Source: UBA1723 sp018066165
Lineage (GTDB): Bacteria > Bacteroidota > Bacteroidia > Bacteroidales > Paludibacteraceae
Assembly: GCA_018066165.1 (NCBI GenBank)
Contig: JAGHRX010000273.1
Location: 1 to 18,457 of the forward strand
Length of the DNA: 18,457 bases
Reading direction: 5' to 3'
This document shows, in pieces, positions 15,317 to 18,457 of this stretch (the stretch's first letter is position 1; each line of letters opens with the position of its first letter). Both the position numbers and the translations under genes were made by a program. The notes beneath the pieces are model-generated. The model did no database searches. It had not been told where the DNA came from and was given only the letters and a program-made list of their open reading frames with translations.

Positions 15317-15324
15317 CAAATATA
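15317..15324 (-). promoter_or_regulatory. Candidate -7 box of the large operon, almost leaderless
   Basis: Minus strand TATATTTG matches TAnnTTTG exactly but ends only 5 nt before the ATG at 15311. With the usual spacing transcription would begin at or within a base or two of the start codon. No other credible in-frame start restores a signal peptide. Confidence 0.5.
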
Positions 15325-15359
15325 GCACTTTTTACTCTAAAAATTAAGAATTAAGAGTT

Positions 15360-15386
15360 AAAAATTAAGAGTTTAACACTCTTAAT
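15360..15386 (-). terminator. AT-rich hairpin terminator after the nuclease gene
   Basis: Minus strand ATTAAGAGT-GTTAA-ACTCTTAAT makes a 9-bp stem with a 5-nt loop (15386-15364), followed by TTTT. It lies about 55 nt after the nuclease stop. The same ACTCTTAATT words recur immediately downstream (to about 15338) as an imperfect direct repeat. The stem is AT-rich, so efficiency is uncertain. Confidence 0.5.
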
Positions 15387-15441
15387 ATGGCAGTTACGTC
15401 TAATAAATCTGCCGTTGGACTAACACTCTGTTTAATTCTCG

Positions 15442-16377
15442 TTACTTGTCGTACACGCTCCACTCGCTCTTCTTGATGTATGTCTCAAGATAATCCTGAG
15501 TCTGGCGAGGCATGTTCTCAAAGAAATCAATACCTGTTTTCTTCTCCAAATCTCTGACTGTCATTGCGTAATCCATGATCTTACCCTTCAATCCCTTTTC
15601 ATTAGGCATAAGGAAGGCTATCATCTTCGGATGCTTCTTGTTGCTATAATCAAAAACAATCTTGAAATGATGCGTAGGGATCGACACTTTTGTCTTGATT
15701 GTACGGTCGCCTTTCTTCTTTGTCAACTTCTGCTCGTTTCCTTTCAACAATGGTCCGCTGACAACATAGACTCTGTTGTAAAGTCTTGCCCAATAACGAG
15801 TTTGTCCTTCCAAATCATCCCATAGTCCGGCATTAAACTCGTGAAGCTGCGGACTCATATTGCTCATGTGGTAGCACTCAAGCTGGGCTGTCTTGTCGAA
15901 ACGGAAATCTGCCGACGGTGCCATGTGTCCTCGGTCGTAACCTGTGCCTGAATAATCAGAATATGTGGCAGAACCTGTCTCGATTATAGGATCATCTGTA
16001 AAATAATCTTCCTTCTTAGCCGACTGGTTTGTCACCTCATCATAAGTCAACTCATAGCTCACCCACTCCGGTTGCTCGTCTCTCTCGCTGTATGACAGGA
16101 AATAATGCTTGTGACGATACACTTTTCCACGTCGCACCGAATGCATGAAAATAGAATCTCCCTCGCCCATCTTTTTCAAGTCGGCAATCGCGTCGGCAGT
16201 GCCATATTTGCCCGATGTGCTATTTGAAGACGACGGCGCAACTAAAGTTTTTTCTTCTTGATTTTGTTTGTTTTGCGATGACGGTGCGTTGACAAAATCT
16301 TGCTTTGACTCTGCAAAACAGCCACTTAACACCAATAAAAAGGCGTACCCTATTGTTCGGAAAATTATCTTTTTCAT
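15442..16377 (-). CDS. Lipoprotein DNA/RNA non-specific endonuclease (NUC / NucA-type, beta-beta-alpha metal)
   Basis: 311 residues from the ATG at 16377 (MKKIIFRTIGYAFLLVLSGC). In-frame codons further upstream run through the promoter region and into the divergent GT4 gene, so they are not coding. The lipobox LSGC gives lipidated C20, followed by a Ser/Gln/Asn-rich linker (about 22-58). The catalytic DRGH is at 148-151 in GYDRGHMAPSAD, with general base H151. The metal-ligand region is NMSPQLHEFNAGLWDDLE. The C-terminal part (VYVVSGPLL, HHFKIVFDY, FLMPNEKG) follows the family. The enzyme cuts single- and double-stranded DNA and RNA without sequence preference using Mg2+; as a lipoprotein it would act at the periplasm or cell surface, for nucleotide scavenging or degradation of incoming DNA (inference). 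Length is typical for Bacteroidota members. Confidence 0.9.
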   Translation of the reverse strand: MKKIIFRTIGYAFLLVLSGCFAESKQDFVNAPSSQNKQNQEEKTLVAPSSSNSTSGKYGTADAIADLKKMGEGDSIFMHSVRRGKVYRHKHYFLSYSERDEQPEWVSYELTYDEVTNQSAKKEDYFTDDPIIETGSATYSDYSGTGYDRGHMAPSADFRFDKTAQLECYHMSNMSPQLHEFNAGLWDDLEGQTRYWARLYNRVYVVSGPLLKGNEQKLTKKKGDRTIKTKVSIPTHHFKIVFDYSNKKHPKMIAFLMPNEKGLKGKIMDYAMTVRDLEKKTGIDFFENMPRQTQDYLETYIKKSEWSVYDK

Positions 16378-16399
16378 ATTATCAATCAAACTTGTTTTG

Positions 16400-16407
16400 C
16401 GAAAATA
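16400..16407 (-). promoter_or_regulatory. Candidate -7 box for the nuclease gene (divergent intergenic region)
   Basis: Minus strand TATTTTCG matches TAnnTTTG at all but one fixed position. A TTTG lies 22 nt upstream, near the expected -33 spacing. The leader to the ATG at 16377 would be about 17 nt. Confidence 0.35.
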
Positions 16408-16440
16408 CAAAAATGAAGGGTAAAAAACGCAAAAACAAAC

Positions 16441-16448
16441 TACTTTTG
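16441..16448 (+). promoter_or_regulatory. Candidate -7 box for the GT4-nitrilase operon
   Basis: TACTTTTG matches TAnnTTTG exactly. A start near 16453 leaves only about 5 nt before the ATG at 16459 but about 20 nt before the in-frame ATG at 16474, which favours the second as the real start. Confidence 0.5.
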
Positions 16449-16473
16449 TGCACGTTATATGAAAGACACTAAA

Positions 16474-17592
16474 ATGACAAAGATAATACTCACTGTCACA
16501 AACAATCTCGAAAGCGACCAGCGTGTCAACAAAGTTGCGACGTCGCTCCATAAATTCGGCTACGAGGTAAAGGTGGTGGGATGCAAAAGCCGTCCCTGCA
16601 AACCTTACCAGAAGGAGTATGCCACGGAGCGTCTCAACGTCTTCTTCAAACGTGGTGTGCTTTTCTACGCGGAAATCAATATCCGTTTCTTCTTTCATCT
16701 CCTTTTTGCCGACGCGGATGTCTTCACAGCCAACGACACTGACGCTCTTGCCGGCACCTACCTTGCAGCCAAGCTGCGTGGCAAATCGCTCGTCGTGGAT
16801 CTGCACGAACTCTTCCCGGAGGTTCCGGAGGTGACAAACCGAAAGTTTGTGAAGGGAGTATGGACTAAAATCGAGGATTGGATTCTGCCAAAGGTCAAGC
16901 ATGGATACACCGTCTGCCAATCTATCGCAGACTATTATAAAAATCGTTATGGCGTGAACCTCGGCGTGGTGCGCAACATGCCGTCGTACAAGAGTCTGGA
17001 CGATATTCCGTCGACAGAGACACACTCAATTCCACTCGATAAGAAAATCATTCTCTACCAAGGAGCAGTCAACGTGGGACGTGGAGTGGAATGGATCATC
17101 GACGCGATGCCATACGTCAGAGAAGACGCAATCTTTGTCGTGGCAGGAAAAGGAGATCTCTACGAAGAACTCAAGACTAAAGCCAACGACAGAATCATCT
17201 TCCTTGGCCATATCCCGTATGCCGAACTTGCCTCTATCACCAAACATGCGGCTATAGGTGTTTGCCTGCTTAAGAATCAGGGGTTGAGCTACTACTACGC
17301 CTTGCCAAACCGAGTGTTCGACATGATCCAATGCCACGTGCCACTCTTGGCAACCGATTTCCCTGAGATACGCAGAATCGTCGCCACTCACGAAACCGGC
17401 AAACTCATCTCCGACTATTCTCCAAAGGCATTGGCAGAGACAATCAACTCCATGCTCAACGAGCCAATCGACCATGATAAATTCAGCCGATTAGCGGAAG
17501 AATTGTGTTGGGAGAAAGAGGAGGAAAAATTAAAAGCAATTTACGAAGCGGCAGTTCGACGACATACCATGTCGTCGAACGACAAAATATAA
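16474..17592 (+). CDS. Glycosyltransferase family 4 (GT-B fold)
   Basis: 372 residues from the ATG at 16474 (MTKIILTVTNNLESDQRVNK); the ATG at 16459 would add MKDTK but sits almost on the predicted transcription start. N-terminal GT-B half: NLESDQRVNKVATSLHKFGY with EVKVVG, and LVVDLHELFPEVPEV. C-terminal half: KKIILYQGAVNVGRGVEWII, VVAGKGDLYEELK, IIFLGHIPYAEL, and the nucleotide-sugar region NRVFDMIQCHVPLLATDFPE. The family transfers sugars with retention from NDP-sugars; Bacteroidota members of this subtype are usually cytoplasmic and act on surface polysaccharide or lipid-linked glycans. The acceptor is unknown. The last 13 codons include a 27-nt perfect palindrome, giving an unusual tail (RRHTMSSNDKI). 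The nitrilase gene starts 13 nt later. Confidence 0.88.
   Translation: MTKIILTVTNNLESDQRVNKVATSLHKFGYEVKVVGCKSRPCKPYQKEYATERLNVFFKRGVLFYAEINIRFFFHLLFADADVFTANDTDALAGTYLAAKLRGKSLVVDLHELFPEVPEVTNRKFVKGVWTKIEDWILPKVKHGYTVCQSIADYYKNRYGVNLGVVRNMPSYKSLDDIPSTETHSIPLDKKIILYQGAVNVGRGVEWIIDAMPYVREDAIFVVAGKGDLYEELKTKANDRIIFLGHIPYAELASITKHAAIGVCLLKNQGLSYYYALPNRVFDMIQCHVPLLATDFPEIRRIVATHETGKLISDYSPKALAETINSMLNEPIDHDKFSRLAEELCWEKEEEKLKAIYEAAVRRHTMSSNDKI
17554..17580. repeat. 12-bp-stem palindrome in the 3' end of the GT4 gene
   Basis: GTTCGACGACAT (17554-17565), loop ACC, ATGTCGTCGAAC (17569-17580): a perfect 12-bp inverted repeat ending 12 nt before the GT4 stop codon. No U-tract follows and the downstream nitrilase gene is close, so it is not an obvious terminator. 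It may be an inserted palindromic element, an mRNA-stabilising hairpin or an attenuator. Confidence 0.7.
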
Positions 17593-17605
17593 ATCACATA
17601 AAAAT

Positions 17606-18391
17606 ATGAAAATCGGAATATTCCAATACGACATTCAATGGATGAATCCCGACGCCAACAATATCCGCGTCGAGGAAGAGATAAAGAAATATTGCAGCGA
17701 CGCAGAGAATCCGAAGTTGGATTTATTAGTGTTGCCAGAGATGTACAACGTCGGATTCTCTACCGACGCCCACAATTTCGCGGAGGACATGGCAGGCAAG
17801 TCGATAGCAAAGATCAAATCTTTGGCTAAAGAATTCGGCATGGCAATCTGCGGATCATTGCCGATCAAAGAAGACGGAAAAGTATTCAACCGTTGTTTCT
17901 TCATCACTGAAGACGGAAGTGTTAGCCATTACGACAAGAAGCACCTCTTCTCCATCGGAATGGAGCGTGAGGCATTCTCAGGCGGAGATACGCAGACGAT
18001 TGTGAGCTACAAAGGTTGGAACATCAGTCTCAGCGTCTGCTACGATGTCAGATTTCCAGTGTGGATGCGCAACAAGAACAACAACTACGACATTCTAATC
18101 AATGTAGCAAACTGGCCTACCGCCCGCATCGACGGTTGGACAACACTGTTGAAGGCAAGAGCCATAGAGAACCAGGCTTACGTCTGCGGATCGAATCGCA
18201 TCGGAGTCGACAACCTCTGCATTGAGTATAACGGACAGAGCGTCGTCTACGATTTCAAAGGCAAGACAATGGCGACAGCAGAGAGCGACGAGAAAATCAT
18301 CGTGGCTGAATTCGACAAAGAGGCATTGGAAAAATTCCGTAAGAAATTCCCGGTTTGGAAAGACGCGGATGCTTTTGAGATAAAACGCTGA
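17606..18391 (+). CDS. Nitrilase-superfamily amidohydrolase (omega-amidase/YafV-like)
   Basis: 261 residues. The Glu-Lys-Cys triad is complete: E45 in VLPEMYNVGF, K111 in YDKKHLF and C145 in SVCYDVRFPVW. The CYDVRFPVW context, the length and NVANWPTARIDGW fit the YafV/Nit2 omega-amidase branch, which hydrolyses alpha-ketoglutaramate and alpha-ketosuccinamate to the 2-oxoacid and ammonia in the cytoplasm (metabolite repair). It could still be another carbon-nitrogen hydrolase of this superfamily, since substrate cannot be read from motifs alone. It follows the GT4 gene by 13 nt and is probably co-transcribed. There is no functional link with the GT4 that I can see. A hairpin element lies 24 nt downstream. 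Confidence 0.88.
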   Translation: MKIGIFQYDIQWMNPDANNIRVEEEIKKYCSDAENPKLDLLVLPEMYNVGFSTDAHNFAEDMAGKSIAKIKSLAKEFGMAICGSLPIKEDGKVFNRCFFITEDGSVSHYDKKHLFSIGMEREAFSGGDTQTIVSYKGWNISLSVCYDVRFPVWMRNKNNNYDILINVANWPTARIDGWTTLLKARAIENQAYVCGSNRIGVDNLCIEYNGQSVVYDFKGKTMATAESDEKIIVAEFDKEALEKFRKKFPVWKDADAFEIKR

Positions 18392-18415
18392 CGTTAACGT
18401 TGACGATGACAAAAT

Positions 18416-18445
18416 GTAGGGGTAACCACAAGGGATTACCCCTAC
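18416..18445. repeat. Inverted repeat GTAGGGGTAA...TTACCCCTAC downstream of the nitrilase gene
   Basis: A 10-bp perfect stem (18416-18425 with 18436-18445) surrounds a 10-nt loop CCACAAGGGA. It could act as a Rho-independent-like hairpin, but only AAATTATAAT follows, not a U-tract, so an interspersed REP-like palindrome is as likely. Just before it, at 18391-18400, is the small palindrome ACGTTAACGT. Confidence 0.6.
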
Positions 18446-18457
18446 AAATTATAATAT

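Noticed and set aside
16378..17025. A 216-codon in-frame N-terminal extension of the nuclease gene, antisense to the GT4 gene.
   Set aside because: It crosses the divergent promoter region and the well-supported GT4 gene; the lipoprotein signal at MKKIIFRTIG marks the real start.
1..18457. CRISPR array, tRNA, rRNA or a prophage/integrase module.
   Set aside because: No regularly spaced repeats, no tRNA-like cloverleaf and no integrase or phage structural genes were seen on either strand.

Overview
The window looks like a chromosomal segment of a Bacteroidota (Bacteroidales-type) bacterium. Four start regions carry the Bacteroidota -7 box TAnnTTTG. The gene content fits as well: Bacteroidales-style RHS tails, an Rpn/PD-(D/E)XK 'transposase', choice-of-anchor Q beta-helix proteins, and a ketosynthase/LolA/GT2/DUF2062 envelope-lipid gene set. 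The species cannot be told from sequence alone.

Region 1 (1-2482, minus strand) is an accessory, AT-rich patch. Reading in the direction of transcription it holds: a broken RHS core/tip remnant (fragment B, 2482 to 2191); a small secreted protein overlapping its end (2210 to 1707), placed like an immunity gene; a Rpn-type nuclease (1426 to 536); and a second RHS core fragment (fragment A) whose C-terminal tip runs off the left edge. The two RHS pieces share a near-identical 65-nt core stretch.

Region 2 (2497-15311, minus strand) has one self-standing GT2 glycosyltransferase (2497-3495), separated by an intrinsic terminator from a long, tightly packed operon running 15311 to 3582. In order the operon encodes a 1533-residue secreted beta-helix protein, an acyl carrier protein, a ketosynthase with Cys-His-His, a ketosynthase-like protein without the Cys (chain-length-factor type), a NodB polysaccharide deacetylase, a LolA-like carrier, a lipoprotein, a GT2, a DUF2062 membrane protein, an LD-carboxypeptidase and a secreted coiled-coil protein. 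Most junctions are 4-17 nt overlaps or gaps under 30 nt. The set resembles the ACP/KS/CLF/LolA/GT part of aryl-polyene or flexirubin type clusters, but no ligase, reductase, dehydratase, acyltransferase or MMPL exporter is present here. The inferred role is making, glycosylating or moving an acyl/polyene-like lipid across the envelope, with cell-wall remodelling enzymes on the same transcript.

Region 3 (15442-18391) holds a lipoprotein DNA/RNA non-specific endonuclease on minus, divergent from a GT4 glycosyltransferase and a nitrilase-superfamily (omega-amidase-like) gene on plus.

The most unusual structural signal is a short palindromic element (20-bp perfect palindrome within a 25-nt exact repeat). 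It occurs in the RHS remnant and inside the GT2 gene, with a diverged third copy at the start of the DUF2062 gene. In the two intact genes it is read in the same frame, giving V-E-T-x-x-x-A-S. A different 12-bp-stem palindrome forms the 3' end of the GT4 gene. No tRNA, rRNA or CRISPR array was seen.
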